From assembly GCA_022749755.1 (NCBI GenBank), contig CM040451.1:4850871-4914870 (forward strand): a DNA stretch of 64,000 nt, read 5' to 3'. Made by a program: the position numbers and the translations under genes. This document shows, piece after piece, positions 45,189-56,898 of the stretch. Position 1 is the first letter of the stretch. Each line of letters opens with the position of its first letter. Origin of the DNA: Azadirachta indica. Taxonomy: Eukaryota; Streptophyta; Magnoliopsida; Sapindales; Meliaceae. Below the pieces are notes generated by a model. The model did no database searches, was not told the origin of the DNA, and worked only from the letters and a program-made list of their open reading frames with translations.

Positions 45189-48100
45189 CTATATGAAGGG
45201 AGATGCGAACCTAACAATCGAACAATAAAGTTTAAGCTTTTCCCTCAAAAGAGTTTTGGTTAACATATCAGAGGCATTGTGATATGTGTGAATTTTTTTA
45301 AGTTCAAACATATTATCATTAAGTGCATCTCTCAACCAATGATATCTCACATCAATATGTTTTGATTTTGCATGGAAAGAGGAATTCTTACTCAAGTGAA
45401 TTGCACTCTGATTATCATGAAATATCATATATCGCTGTTGTTTGAAATTGAGTTCCTGTAAGAACCTCTTCATCTACAACAATTCTTTGCATGCTTTAGT
45501 CGCTGCAATGAATTCTGCCTTTGTAGTAGAAAGTGCAACACAATTCTGTAGCCTTGATTGCCATGATACAGCTCCGCCTAAAAGTGTCATCAAGCAACTC
45601 GTAGTGAACTTTCGATTATCAATATTTCCAGCCATATCTGAATCTATATAGCCAACTAGCACAAGTTCTCCATTTCCAAAAGTGAGTTTGAAATTGGAAG
45701 TACCTCAAAGATACCTCATAATCCACTTCACTGCATTATAATGCTTTCTTCTTGGATTGAATAAAAATTTATTAACAACACCAACTGCATGAGGTATATC
45801 TGGTCTTGTGCATGCCATCGCATACATCAAGCTTCCAACTGCTAAAGTATAAGGAACTCTTTCCATGTGTTCCTTCTATTTATTTGTTGTAAAAGACTGC
45901 AGTACTTAACCTAAAGTGTGTAGCAAGAGGAGTACTAACCACTTCAGCGTTATTCATATTGAACCTTTCAAGTACCTTTTTAATTTAGTGCTCTTGTGAT
46001 ATAAACAACTTCTTACCTGCTCTATCTTGATGAATTTGGATGCCAAGGATTTGTTTTTCTGGCCTTAAATCCTTCATACCAAAGGATTTGCTCAACTGCT
46101 TCTTTAACCTATCAATTCTAAAAGCATTCCTACCAACAATCAACATGTCATCAACATAAAGTAACAATATAATAAAATCATCATCAGATAATTTTTGCAC
46201 AAAAACACAATGGTCAAAAGAAGTTTTTCAATAACCTTGCTCCCTTATAATTGATTCAAACTTCTTATACCACTGTCTTGGTTCTTGTTTCAAGCCATAG
46301 AGGCTTTTCTTCAGCTTGCACACATAGTCTTCTTTTCCTTTTATTCTGAAACCCTCTAATTGTTCTATATAAATTTCTTATCTAAATCCCCATATAAAAA
46401 AGTAGTCTTCACATCCATCTATTCAACCTTCAAATCAAGACTAGCCGTTATGCTCAATACCACACGAATGGATGACATCTTAACAACTAGAGAAAAGATT
46501 TCATCAAAGTTAACACCTTTCCTTTGGCTAAATCCCTTGACAACCAATTTGGCTTTGTATCGTGGCTGTAAGGTATGTTCTTCTTGTTTCACTCTGTACA
46601 CCCATTTGTTCTTCAAAGCTCTTTAACCCTTAGGTAACTTTACCAATTCAAATGTGTGATTTTTACATAGTGACTTCATCTTGTCTTGCATGGCATCAAT
46701 CCATTCCTTCTTGTGTTCATTTTCCACTGCTTCTGCATAACATTCAAGCTTTCCCTCATCAGTTAATAACATATACTCACTAGCAGGATATTGTGTAGAG
46801 GGCTGTTAGTTTTCGGTGGATCTTCTAAGTAGAGCATCTAGTGAAGCCTCTAATGTAGATGACTGATCCTGAACATCATCATCAATCTCAACCCATGTAT
46901 GAGTGTCAATATCACCTTTACCATGTTGGTTGTCCTAGATTTCATCTGTAGGCTATGTTGGAACATATGTAGGAAGAACTGGATCCAAGTTTATTAATGC
47001 ATCACTATATTGAGGCATTGCTTCTTTTAACTTCCTGTATAGTTTGGTCTTCCATAAATATAACATCCCGACTTCTTACAAGTTTCTTTTGTATTGGATT
47101 ATAAAACTTGTAGCCAAACTCATCTTAACCATAGCCGAGAAATACATATTGTCTTATCTTAACATCAAGTTTATACCTCTCATCTTTGAGAATATGCACA
47201 AATGTTTTACATTCAAAGACACACAAATGATCATAAGCAATATCCTTTCCTGATCAAATTTTATCTGGAATATTAAGGTCTAACGGAACATACTGTGTAA
47301 GATTCAATACATGTACAACTGTATTCAAAGCCTCCCCCTAAAAAGATATTGGCGATTGTGCTTGTAAAAACAAACATCTCACTTTTTCAGCTAGTGTTCA
47401 ATTCATCCTTTCAGCTAGTCCATTTATTTGATGAGTCTTCGGAGGTGTCTTTTGATGATGAATTTCTAGCTGTTTGTAATATTCATCAAATGATCCAGAA
47501 TACTCAACCCTATTATCAGTTCTTATGCATTTCAAATTCTTCCCAGTTTGTCTCTCAATTGAGGCCTGAAACTATTTGAATACATCTAGTACTTAATCCT
47601 TTGTCTTCAATGTATAAACCCACAACTTCCTTGAGTGATCATCTATAAAAGTCACAAAATAGAGAGTATCACCAAGTGTTTTTGTTTTTATAGGGCCATA
47701 AACACCAGAGTGTACTAGTTCGAGTATACTTGATTTTCTTAAAGGTGAAGATGTCTTGAAGGCAGTCCTAGTTTGCTTCCCTGCCAAGCAATAAACACAC
47801 TTATTTAAAGATTCATTTTTCAACCTAGAAAGTAGATTCTTTTTGGCCAAAACATTCAAACCCTTCTCATTCGTGTGACCAAGTCTTCTATGCCATAACT
47901 CAATTATATCTTCAATTTTTACTTTATTGATACTACTATCTGTAATCTTTGCTTGTATAAAATATAATGAAGAACATTTCTTTCTTCGGGCCATAATCAT
48001 GGAACCATTGCTAAGCTTCCATTTACCACCACTAAAATTGCTGGAGAAACCCTCATCATCAAGTTTACCTATAGAAATCAAGTTCAAACGAATATCATGA

Positions 48101-48990
48101 ATATGCTTAATATTTTTCAGAAATGTTAAGATGCTTAACATCTCTCATGCCTATGGCTTTAGTTAAGCCATTATTTCCCATCTTAACATCCCCAAAATCA
48201 CCGAATGTATAAGATGTAAAGAATTCTCTTCGCGATGTAGCATGAATGGAGGCACCACTATCAATTACCCAACTGGTCTCATGGCATACAAGGTTGACAA
48301 CATCATCATCATACATAATAAAAAGTCATCTGTAATAATAGCAACTCTGTCATCATCATTGCTGTCATCATTTTTCTTTTCCTTTCCTTTATCCTTCTTG
48401 TTGTCTTGCTTGAGCTGTCGATAGTACTTTTTTATATGCTCCTTCAAAACACAATGATAGGATTCAACATTGGCAAACTTGTTGGTCTTGCTTTTACTTT
48501 TATCTCTGTTCTTCGGACATCTACTCTTACTCTTCTCCCTTTTTTCTATGACTAAGATATCTAACTATGAAGAATCCCGTAACATTCTTCTATCCTTTTC
48601 ATTCAGAACACTATTCTTAGCTAATTCTATGGTGATAATGCCATCAGGAGTTGAGTTAGATAATGATAATCTGAATGTCTCCCATAAGTTCGATAATATG
48701 CCTAAAAGCCATAACCCTTGAATTTCATCTTCAAATTTGATGTTCATTCCAGCCAACTGATTAATGATTCTCTGAAATGCATTTAAGTGATTTGTCCTGA
48801 GTTTTCTATCCCGATATTTCAAGTTTATCGTCTGCTTTATTAAAAATAGTTTATTATTTCCGGTTTTTCTGGCATATAACTCTTTAAACTTATTCCACAA
48901 AGAACTTACATCTGTCTCTCCACTGATGTGATTCAAAATATTATCATCTACCCATTGTTTGATATATCTACACACCTGATGATGAAGCAA
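45189..48990 (-). pseudogene. Copia gag-pol relic
   Basis: In minus-strand order: gag with UBN2 domain (48,990-48,565, WVDDNILNHISGETDVSSLW); a zinc knuckle that has lost two Cys (SYHC...EHIKKYY, about 48,450); protease with intact DSGAS (about 48,260); GAG-pre-integrase HRRLGH and CVYCLAGK (about 47,860 and 47,800). The integrase core has HSGVYGP where the first catalytic Asp should be, but RTDN (about 47,510) and NGLAERM (about 47,420) keep the second and third acidic residues. Reverse transcriptase starts with WVYRVK (46,610) and has LLYVDDMLIVG (about 46,150). RNase H has YIDSDMAGN and ALSTTKAEF (45,650-45,500). Numerous stops and frame changes: inactive. Confidence 0.9.
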
Positions 48991-49173
48991 CTTCCATTTT
49001 GCATTGATTTTATTATCTTATTTTATTTCTCAAACACGGGTAAATAATAATCTTTCATATATAAAAAATCTTCCATATTTTCCTTCCATAAATGATAATT
49101 TGCACCATTCAAAATAACAATTATACTTGTATTAGCTTCCATCTTTTAGCATAAGGCACAAAACAAATATAAT

Positions 49174-49190
49174 CAAAGCTCTGATATTAT
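49174..49190 (-). promoter_or_regulatory. Primer-binding site of the copia element
   Basis: The minus strand reads ATATCAGAGCTTTG next to the 5' LTR, the initiator-Met tRNA motif with one change at its start. Confidence 0.8.
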
Positions 49191-49192
49191 TT

Positions 49193-49972
49193 TGTTAAGA
49201 TAAACTAACACAAACCAATTGCGAAAGTACAACAATTGCCTTATTCCTTTTTGCGTAAACCTAATAAAAAATAACCAAATAGAGCAACAATCTTGGACAC
49301 AAAAATAATTCTTGAACAACAACTACATCATCATAAAACAACCATAATACAATTAATTGTAATGTGGAAAACCTCCCTAATGTGAGGAGCAAAAACCATG
49401 AGACCGTAATTCACCCAAAAATCTCTACTATAATTAAATAATGGGAATACACAATTTCTCTATAGATAAACTAGAGGTACGCATCTAGAACATTCTCAAG
49501 ATCACACAATCTTGACAAATAATCAAATTCTACAAAAAAATTGAAGAGAGTTCAAGAAAACATCACCAAAATAGTGCCCTAACTTCTAGCTACGAAATTT
49601 AGAGAAATGGAGCTTCAAATCTAATCTCCACAGTTCAGAATTTAGTACTTTAAGTTAGGAAACTGCTAGTAAAATTTCAACTCAACGGACCATAAATCGA
49701 TATCCAATTAGCCACTTGCTCAAAACTGTTTTGAATTTACTATTCTACCTCTATCTTATAAACAGTACCTGCTATCTCTAAAAATGATAAACAGTACCCA
49801 TTTTTTCTTTTTAACACACACACACATATATATATATATATATCTTGTAACAAAAATTAAAATATTAAGCCTTACTTGAGAAAAGACTAAAATACCGTTA
49901 AACTAATTCGGATTAATCACTATCGAAGAAAAATTTAGGCCATCTCCATATAGGAGAAAACTCAACCCAATA
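49193..49972 (-). repeat. 5' LTR of the copia element
   Basis: Aligns with 44,370-45,171 throughout, with a shorter CA repeat and a longer TA repeat. Confidence 0.9.
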
Positions 49973-49977
49973 CGTGC
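49973..49977. repeat. Target-site duplication CGTGC (right)
   Basis: Matches 44,365-44,369. Confidence 0.85.
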
Positions 49978-50964
49978 TACATTTTTTAGGATAGTATGGC
50001 TTCCGAGACTATTTTCTTTTCTTCCATCCTTATTTATTTATTTGAAGATCTGCACGTGTTTAATGATTGGAAGAGACCATGGGCGTTTTATTTCTCTTTG
50101 TTTCATACCTTTCTCATTGTAATGACTTTTGCAATTGGCTTCTGATATCCGTTAACTTATGGTGTATCTTTTTTAAGTTAAGAGTCCTGAAGTCGGGACA
50201 GACCTAACTTTCATTATTAAACTGACCTTTAAACTGGTTTTATATTGAAGTTTTGATTTCCTTTGAGCGTTGCCGTTTTTACACGATACGTATCTTTCGT
50301 TATAGAAACACTTGTCATTTGGCTGATTTATTCCTGACTCTTCGACCTTGTGTTCGCATTAATACTTAATTCGAGACATCATGCAGTAGAGACGACTCTT
50401 CTAACGTCAGGCGAATAGCAGAGCTACCTTCTAGATGACATCCTGATGTCCTGTTTTCTGGGTTCGCTTTAACTATTTACCCCCGATGTATGTTTTGCTG
50501 TTCAGGCTAACTTGCGGCTTGAAATGGGCGATGACGAGTTTGTGAATTCACGTTTTTGATACGGATGAAATGTGACTCAAAACTTTTCTTTTGCTGGAGG
50601 GCTGGTCGTGCATGTATAGGGGAGTTTTTTCACTGATTTTAATTATGCATGAAAGTGCTTAATTGATTTCAGTTTTAAATGGAAACTAATCAATCATGCG
50701 TGGGTCCCTTCGTATAAAAAAGCAATTTCTTGTGCATTAACGGTTTTCTTGCCTGCCTGAAATTTGTAAATGGATTTGTTATTAAGAACACGTCAATTTT
50801 TGTGGTCATTACTGAAGGGGTAAATAATTGCTTGGTTATAGTCTTTGTTGTTTGGTGAAGTGGGGACATTTTATTTCCTTTGTTAAAAATGAGTCATGCA
50901 TGCATGAGTCCATATACATGAGACCAAATTTCTTTTTCGGCTTCTGTATTTGTTATTGTAATCT

Positions 50965-51029
<65 letters not shown>

Positions 51030-51945
51030 CGTCTATGCGATTTATGCACAAAATTGCAGCAAAGTATATTTAGTTATTTAGTCATTTCCGGGGAAGTAAC
51101 AACTCTAGTTACTCGGGACCGCGGGCATTTGGCTAGTTGGAAATATTTATTTCTTTTGTGAGGATGCTAACCATGTATGGATGACCTCGCTTAATTGTAT
51201 GCGAATGGACGTGTGTACGAGGCCACGCTGCCCGACTCTCAACTAATTCTTTTGGCTTGGATATCATAGAATAGCTGAAGCAAGTCACACGGGCATTGTT
51301 TCGTGGTGTTTAATTATTCAAAAAGAATCATGCCGTGCAGTATCTATTATTGGTTGGGCAACAAATATAATGGCCATTCAGTCATTTTGTGATGATGCGC
51401 ACATTTCCCATATTTTATTTTATTATTGAAGATGTGCATGGCTTTGCATGGCTTTGTATTTTGGAATTTAATATTTGGTAATATATAATGGCCCTTTGAC
51501 CATTTTTGGGGGAGTCATGTCAATCACCTGGTTTTATATTTTTTGAAGTCCGGGGATCGTGAAATAAACATGATTATAGAGTTTGGCTATGTTATGATAT
51601 ATAGTACCTTGTGGGCTCATCTATATGTATATATATGTATATATATATATGCTCAACCTGGGACAGTGTGCATAGTCTAATTTTAGTTTTGCACACGTGA
51701 AAACATAATTTCGTTCTTATATGTGCAATGCATGCATGAAGTCGGTTACACGTGTACTCGCGTCCTTAGCTAGTCAGGCATTCATGGGAATGTAACTCTG
51801 TACTCGGCTTAGGCAAGTGTTCATCTCCTCGTGTTTTCTTTGTCTTTATTGTAGAGACGTAGATTTTGCTTATCTAAACAAAAAAGTCGGTACTCAAGGC
51901 TATTAGTTTACTAGTCGTGCTTACTGTTTTACCATCACGGAGGGC
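49978..51945 (-). other. Non-coding interior of the Tat-like element
   Basis: The first part continues the 3' end of the antisense gene. No long frame in either direction. Less AT-rich than region 1. Contains a TA/GA microsatellite at about 50,972-51,027 and another TA-rich run near 51,620-51,650. Confidence 0.5.
50972..51027. repeat. (TA)n(GA)n microsatellite
   Basis: About 14 TA units run into about 14 GA units without interruption. Confidence 0.95.
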
Positions 51946-51949
51946 ATGC

Positions 51950-52315
51950 ATAGTCAATTCCTCGAGGGTACGAACTAGTCTCGTGGGACTTAGTTATTTG
52001 GTATTGCAAAGACGCATGTGGCTCACGGACAGTGGGTGTGGTAGATAACTCGGGGGTACAATATTGTCCCGTAGGACTTAGTAATTTGGCATCATAGAGA
52101 TGCATAAGGCTTACAGAGAGCACACGTAGTCGATACCTCAGGGGTACAATCTGATCCATGGGACTTAGTAATTTGGTATCACAGAGATACATGTGAGCCA
52201 CAATAGGTACCTCGGGGGTACAATCTGCTCTCACAAAACTTAGTAATTTGGCATCGCAGAGATGCATGTGGCTCACAAAGAGCAGGCGTGGTCGGTACCT
52301 CGAGGTTTCTCCTAT
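51950..52315. repeat. Minisatellite of about 90-base units inside the Tat-like element
   Basis: About four units, each with CTCGGGGGTACAATCTG-, GACTTAGTAATTTGGCATC- and AGAGATGCATGTGGCTCAC-type blocks. The minus-strand open frame over it (51,935-52,333) is a by-product of the repeat period. Tandem repeats between pol and the 3' LTR are known from Tat/Ogre elements. Confidence 0.85.
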
Positions 52316-52344
52316 TGCTGTTCTACTAGTCATTCAATACGCCA

Positions 52345-53590
52345 ATAAGACTTCTAGAAGTTCGTCCACCTATGATCCTTTCTTTTCATTTATTTTTATT
52401 TTTGAGGGCTTTTCTGATGGTCTTATTGGTTGCCTCAACTTGATTGTTGGCTTAAGGATGAGCAGGGGATGTGAACCTGAGATCTATTCCTAACTTGTAG
52501 TGGTTGGTTGGTCAACATAATAATTTTGTGGGCTAAGAAGTAAGGGCGTAGCTTTCTTGCTACTGTTACCAAAGCTAGTGCCTATTTTTTAGGTGTGCTA
52601 TATCAAGTTTTTGGATCTAGTAATGCCTCGTTGACATAATAAATAGGGTAGAAAATTCCTTTGTCAGTTTCTTAGGTGATCACAGCACTGACAGCATAGT
52701 TTGACATAGCGCAGTATAAGAATAGTTCATCTTCCTCCCTTGGGGTAACTAACAATGGTGCTCGTGTCAAGTAACTCTTGATTTCTTGGTATGCCTTATC
52801 ATACTTTTCATCCCATGCCATCTTCTTCCCTTGCCTTATTACCTTGAAGAATTCATGACATTTATCAATGGACCTTGATGTGAATATATTGAGAGCTGGC
52901 AATTTTCCTGTAAGACTTTACACTTCCTTCAAATATCTTGGCTACTTCATACCACGCATAACTTTAATGTTCCGAGGGTTCACTTCAATACCCTTTTCAT
53001 TGAGCATGTAGCCCAAAAATTGTTCCAAACTGACTCCAAAAAAACACGTCTCAGGTTAAGCTTCATCTAATACTTCTTTAACTGTTTGAATGTTTATGCC
53101 AAGTGATGGATGTGATTTGAGATGTTGGATGACTTGGTTATCATGTCATCCACGTATACTTCCATTGTCTTACCAATTAAAGACTTGAACACCTTATTGA
53201 CCAACCTCTAATACGAAGCTCTTGTATTCTTCAACCCAAAAGGCATAACCTTGAAACAGTAAAGATCCGGATCAAAGTAGAAGGTTGTCTTCTCCTAATC
53301 CGTCTCCTGTAACTTGATCTGGTTATACCCTGAAAATGCATCCATGAAGATCAAAATACCATGTCTGACCATGGCATCTACCAACTAATCTATCTTTGGT
53401 AATGGGAAGCTGTCCTTAGGGTAGGCCTTATTTAGGTCAGTGAAGTCAACGTATATTCGCCACTTTCCATTTGCTTTCTTCCCCATCACCACATTAAAGA
53501 CCCAATCTGAGTAGGTTACCTCATTGATGAAGCCAACCTTCAATAACTTATCTACTTCTTCACGTATCACGTTATATCTTTCTTGATTGA
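52345..53590 (-). pseudogene. Tat-like pol relic: reverse transcriptase, partial RNase H, end of integrase
   Basis: Reverse transcriptase starts IREEVDKLLKVGFINEV, then VDFTDLNKAYPKDSFPLP (about 53,440), FMDAFSGYNQIKL, MPFGLKN and the catalytic MEVYVDDMITKSS (about 53,150). The thumb/connection is at 52,902-52,672. RNase H follows (IYYVNEALLDPKT, ALALVTVARKLRPYFLAH, about 52,640-52,520) and stops after TNQPL. The frame then resembles the end of the integrase core (SPAHPKANNQVEATNKTIRK, about 52,465-52,400). The catalytic part of RNase H and most of integrase are deleted. Several in-frame stops. Confidence 0.85.
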
Positions 53591-54199
53591 AGATGCGTCT
53601 TTTTGTTTAACAGGTTGAGTTTTTGGATTCACAGAAAGGCAAAGGCATATCAATTCGAGCTCTATCCCTTGCATATCTTCATAAGACCAAGCGAACACAT
53701 TGGCATTATTTAGAAGGAAAGTGACCAGTTCTTATTTCTTATATAAGCTCAGTTGGGTCCCAACTTTTATTACCTTTATTAGATCCTCGGGGGCAATTGT
53801 GATTGCTTGGCATGCTTCTTCTGGTTTTTTAAGCCTTTCTGCCTCTGATACTTAACTTCCCTGGTCCTTCGGTAAAGCTAGTGTTGCTTCACACATATTT
53901 TTTTGGGTCATCTTGTTTCTGCCATTTGGCTCCCTAAGTTTTCTTTACTGCATGCTTCTAATTCTGCAATCAATATACATAACGTCTTTCTAGCCAATGT
54001 TGCACAGCAGTTATGTGCTTCCCTCTGATCTTCCTATATTATCCTAATTCTGTGGTCAGTTCTGAACTTCATCTTTTGGTAGTGAATTGACTCTATCATT
54101 TGTGACTCTTTAAGAAGAGTCTTTCCTCAGATCCTTATACGGGATTTGGTACTTAATTACCAAGAAGTCTACCATCTATGTCTTGACACCTGGGCTTCC
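53591..54199 (-). other. Degenerate pol interior of the Tat-like element
   Basis: Lies between the protease and reverse transcriptase relics. I see only short broken frames here. Confidence 0.45.
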
Positions 54200-54440
54200 T
54201 CCCATCGTTACAAGAAGTTTAACATTCCCTAATGGTACAACCTGATCATTTCCGAATCTAGAGAAGGGCATATTAAAAAGCTCCAACTCCAATTGTTGGA
54301 TCCCCAATTTATTTAGGGTTTTCTAGAATAAAATATTGATGAAGCTCCTGGGATCAATAAAGATTCTATTCACGTTAAATCGAACTATATTCATATTTAT
54401 CATAAGTGCATCATCCTGAGGATAAATGACATCTTTTTCG
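54200..54440 (-). pseudogene. Retroviral-type aspartic protease relic
   Basis: The minus strand reads NVNRIFIDPRSFINILF, then FGNDQVVPLGNVKLLVTMGG. In plant gypsy proteases the first block reads VLVDNGSSVDILF, so the D-x-G-S/T active site has become D-P-R-S. Stops follow. Confidence 0.65.
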
Positions 54441-54639
54441 TCTTTATTTATGAACATTATTGGTATTAAAGAGGTTTTTTGCTTCTTCTAGGCCTAGACA
54501 TTGAAAACTTGAGTTGGGTAGTCAGGTCTTGTAGACATCCTTGAGTACTTCTTTCTTGCGTTGTTCGAGTCTCCTACCAAGGTCGGCCTCCCTCGCTATT
54601 ATTATGGCCTAAGGTCTCTGGTCTTGGCGACTTGGTCCC

Positions 54640-55610
54640 CTCTTCCCTCTTGATGTATTAACAAAATAGTTTAGGTAACTATTGTTCACTAGGTCTTCGA
54701 CATGCCTTTTTAGGCTTATACACTCCTCAGTAGTATGCCCATAGTCCTTATGAAAAGAGCACTATTTGCTTTAATCTCGTACTTCTAGGCAGTAGCCATT
54801 TTCCTCGACTTAACTACCAAACCTCTATACCTAATGTCTTACAAAATCATTTCCATTGGTATATTCGAAGGTATGAACCTTTCAACCTCTTTACTTACTT
54901 CTTTAACACGGTAATTTTTATCTTCCCAAACTTATACTGCAAGGTCATTTTTGCCACATATCTTGTTCTCCCAACATCCTGACCACTATTTTTGTATTCC
55001 TTGTTGTGGTTACCATTCCTTCATTGCTATTCAGAGGATTTCCAATCCCTTCTTCCCTATAAACCTTGTTCTAAACTTCTATAATCCATTCTTCTATCTA
55101 GCCCTCTACTTGATCTTAAGATCTGGCTTTGGGGACGAGAACCTGACCTTTGGACATTCAGATGCCCTTCTTGTTGTCATTTTTCAATCGCCTCTTATTC
55201 TAACAATATCATCTCCTTTGCTTTTTTATAAGCCTTTTGGTAGGTATTGTACTTGTCCTTTCATATGTTGTACAACTCACATGTCTTAAGCTCCTTTCTT
55301 AACCCTTCTAAGGCTATCTTCTCATTGTATAAACCTAAAGCAATAACTCTTCTATTGTATCAATCAATTAAATCATTCAAGCTCTCTTTTTTCTCCCTAT
55401 TTCATCAATAATAAACTTTTCATATCTTTTGCCAATTGAAAAATTCTCTGGAATTCTTTCACAAATTCACAAACAAGTTGTGAAAAAAAGCAAATGTTTC
55501 CGCATTTTAGTTTTTGATACCAAACTTTGGCTTGTCCTTCTAAGGTAAAGGAGAAAAGTCTACATATCCTGTTCTTGGTCAAGCCTTGAATGTACATTGT
55601 CTCCCTGTAT
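54640..55610 (-). pseudogene. Tat-like gag relic
   Basis: 55,597-55,397 has the retrotransposon gag core (CRLFSFTLEGQAKVWYQKL, then FSQLVCEFVKEF). Downstream, about 54,745-54,700, HKDYGHTTEECISLKRHVED matches the zinc-binding linker of plant gypsy gag. Frames are broken between them. Confidence 0.75.
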
Positions 55611-56221
55611 TTCTTAATATGGGACTTTAGGATCTGTTTGTCCTGAGTAAGGATTGATATAGGGTATCTTAAATCACTAGGGTAAATGTAGAGTCATAAT
55701 CTCAAGACTTAAGAGAGAGGCTATCTCGTAATCTTTGACTTTGTCCATCAGCCATTTTTTGTCTTTTACTTCTTCAAACTCTTTACTTAATCGTTTAATT
55801 TATTTTATAAAAGAAGAATCAGCAACTTTTATATTTAAGGGATCTATGCATTGCTTAGGTGTACTTGTGCTTTCTACCAGGACAACCAAATTCACGGCAT
55901 CTTTAGTTCCTCCTTTAACCTTATTTGCCTCATTCTTGTCAAGATCTCCAATTTCCGTGAAGATTCTAAACGTCTTTTTATATGGCCTTGATGTTTATCA
56001 TCTCCATGTAAAACATGTACATCCCGAGTTGCCGATAACAGTAGATTAGATAACAATAGGTCTGACAACAATGGATCTTCTCGTTGCTTTTCTGTTGCTT
56101 CTTTTTACTTGTTAATCATCCTCTGCATCTTGATTATTATCTTTCCCTGCTCCTCAATTTTTGCTTGGAGTTTTAGTCTTTGCCGTCTCTCATCTTCCAA
56201 CTTCCTTTCTAAGTTTGAAGG

Positions 56222-56400
56222 ATCTTGACTAGTCTGATTCACATGATTCGCCTAATTTGCTTGACTTGCCTGATTGGGTTGATTTGCCTAATTTGCCCGA
56301 TTCAATTGATTGATCTAATTCACGTAATTCAATTGATTCATCTGACTCGCCTGATCAAATTGATTCTTTTGATTCGCTTGATTCACCTAATTATCTCTTC
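56222..56400 (-). repeat. Asn/Gln-coding short tandem repeat in gag
   Basis: The minus strand repeats AATCA-type units so that one frame reads (N-Q-x)n, as in NQANQKNQFDQASQMNQLN. On the plus strand it appears as repeated TTGATTC/ATTTGCC. This is the low-complexity N-terminal part of the gag frame. Confidence 0.7.
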
Positions 56401-56485
56401 ATTCCCTCATGATTTTCCTTGCTTTCCAAATTTATTGCTATAAGTTTTTGGCTTTTTGTCTTCTTCTTCGCAGACAGTGTAAACT

Positions 56486-56893
56486 ATTGATACCAAATTT
56501 TATTCACTTGATTTTAAGCAGTAAATTTGTATGTTGTGATAAGAATAAAATCCCCCTTTTTTCCCTTTCTTTTCTTTTTATACTTATTGATTCCTTAGGT
56601 CATTTAGAATAATAGTTTTGATATAATTATTTAGTAAATTTGTATGTTGTGATAAGAATAAAATCCCCCTTTTTTCCCTTTCTTTTCTTTTTATACTTAT
56701 TGATTCCTTAGGTCATTTAGAATAATAGTTTTGATATAATTATTTTTGAATGTGACAGAATAGATAGGCTTGTCTTTCATTTTAATGGACTAATTTTTTA
56801 GTTGGACTTAAATTATCTATTGACTTGGGCCTACTTTCCAATACCCAAATAGAATTTGGTCTAAAATAATGTTGGGAATTATGGCCCATCACA
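56486..56893 (-). repeat. 5' LTR of the Tat-like element
   Basis: Counterpart of 32,037-32,333. The outer end reads TGTGATGGGCC on the minus strand. It contains an extra tandem copy of about 113 bases (AGTAAATTTGTATGTTGTGA at 56,520 and again at about 56,632). The following sequence, ACACTGTCTGCG on the minus strand, recalls the CACCGTCTGTGG start of Tat interiors. Confidence 0.8.
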
Positions 56894-56898
56894 CATAT
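56894..56898. repeat. Target-site duplication CATAT (right)
   Basis: Matches 32,032-32,036. Confidence 0.65.

Larger units (their letters stand above)
44370..49972 (-). mobile_element. Ty1/copia retrotransposon, Tork-like
   Basis: 5.6 kb on the minus strand with 0.8-kb LTRs, a CGTGC target duplication, a primer site beside the right LTR and a polypurine tract beside the left LTR. Domain order gag-protease-integrase-reverse transcriptase-RNase H is that of copia elements; the integrase and RNase H motifs match the Tork/Tnt1-type lineage. LTRs differ at many sites, so it is an old insertion. Nested in the Tat-like element. Confidence 0.9.
32037..56893 (-). mobile_element. Tat-like Ty3/gypsy retrotransposon with nested insertions
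   Basis: Minus-strand element bounded by related LTRs (32,037-32,333 and 56,486-56,893) and a CATAT target duplication. In the element direction it has an Asn/Gln-rich gag start, a gag core, a zinc-knuckle-like region, a protease relic, reverse transcriptase, part of RNase H, the end of integrase, a minisatellite, an antisense gene and a polypurine tract. It is inserted in the Sirevirus-like element. It is itself interrupted by a Mutator-like element, a copia and a small hAT-like element. All reading frames are broken. Lineage assigned from the polymerase motif and the antisense gene. Confidence 0.75.

Noticed and set aside
51935..52333. 132-codon minus-strand open frame
   Set aside because: It spans the 90-base minisatellite; the repeated Cys/Asp/Lys pattern is a product of the repeat period, not a protein.
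54951..55289. 112-codon plus-strand frame
   Set aside because: Antisense shadow of the Tat-like gag relic.
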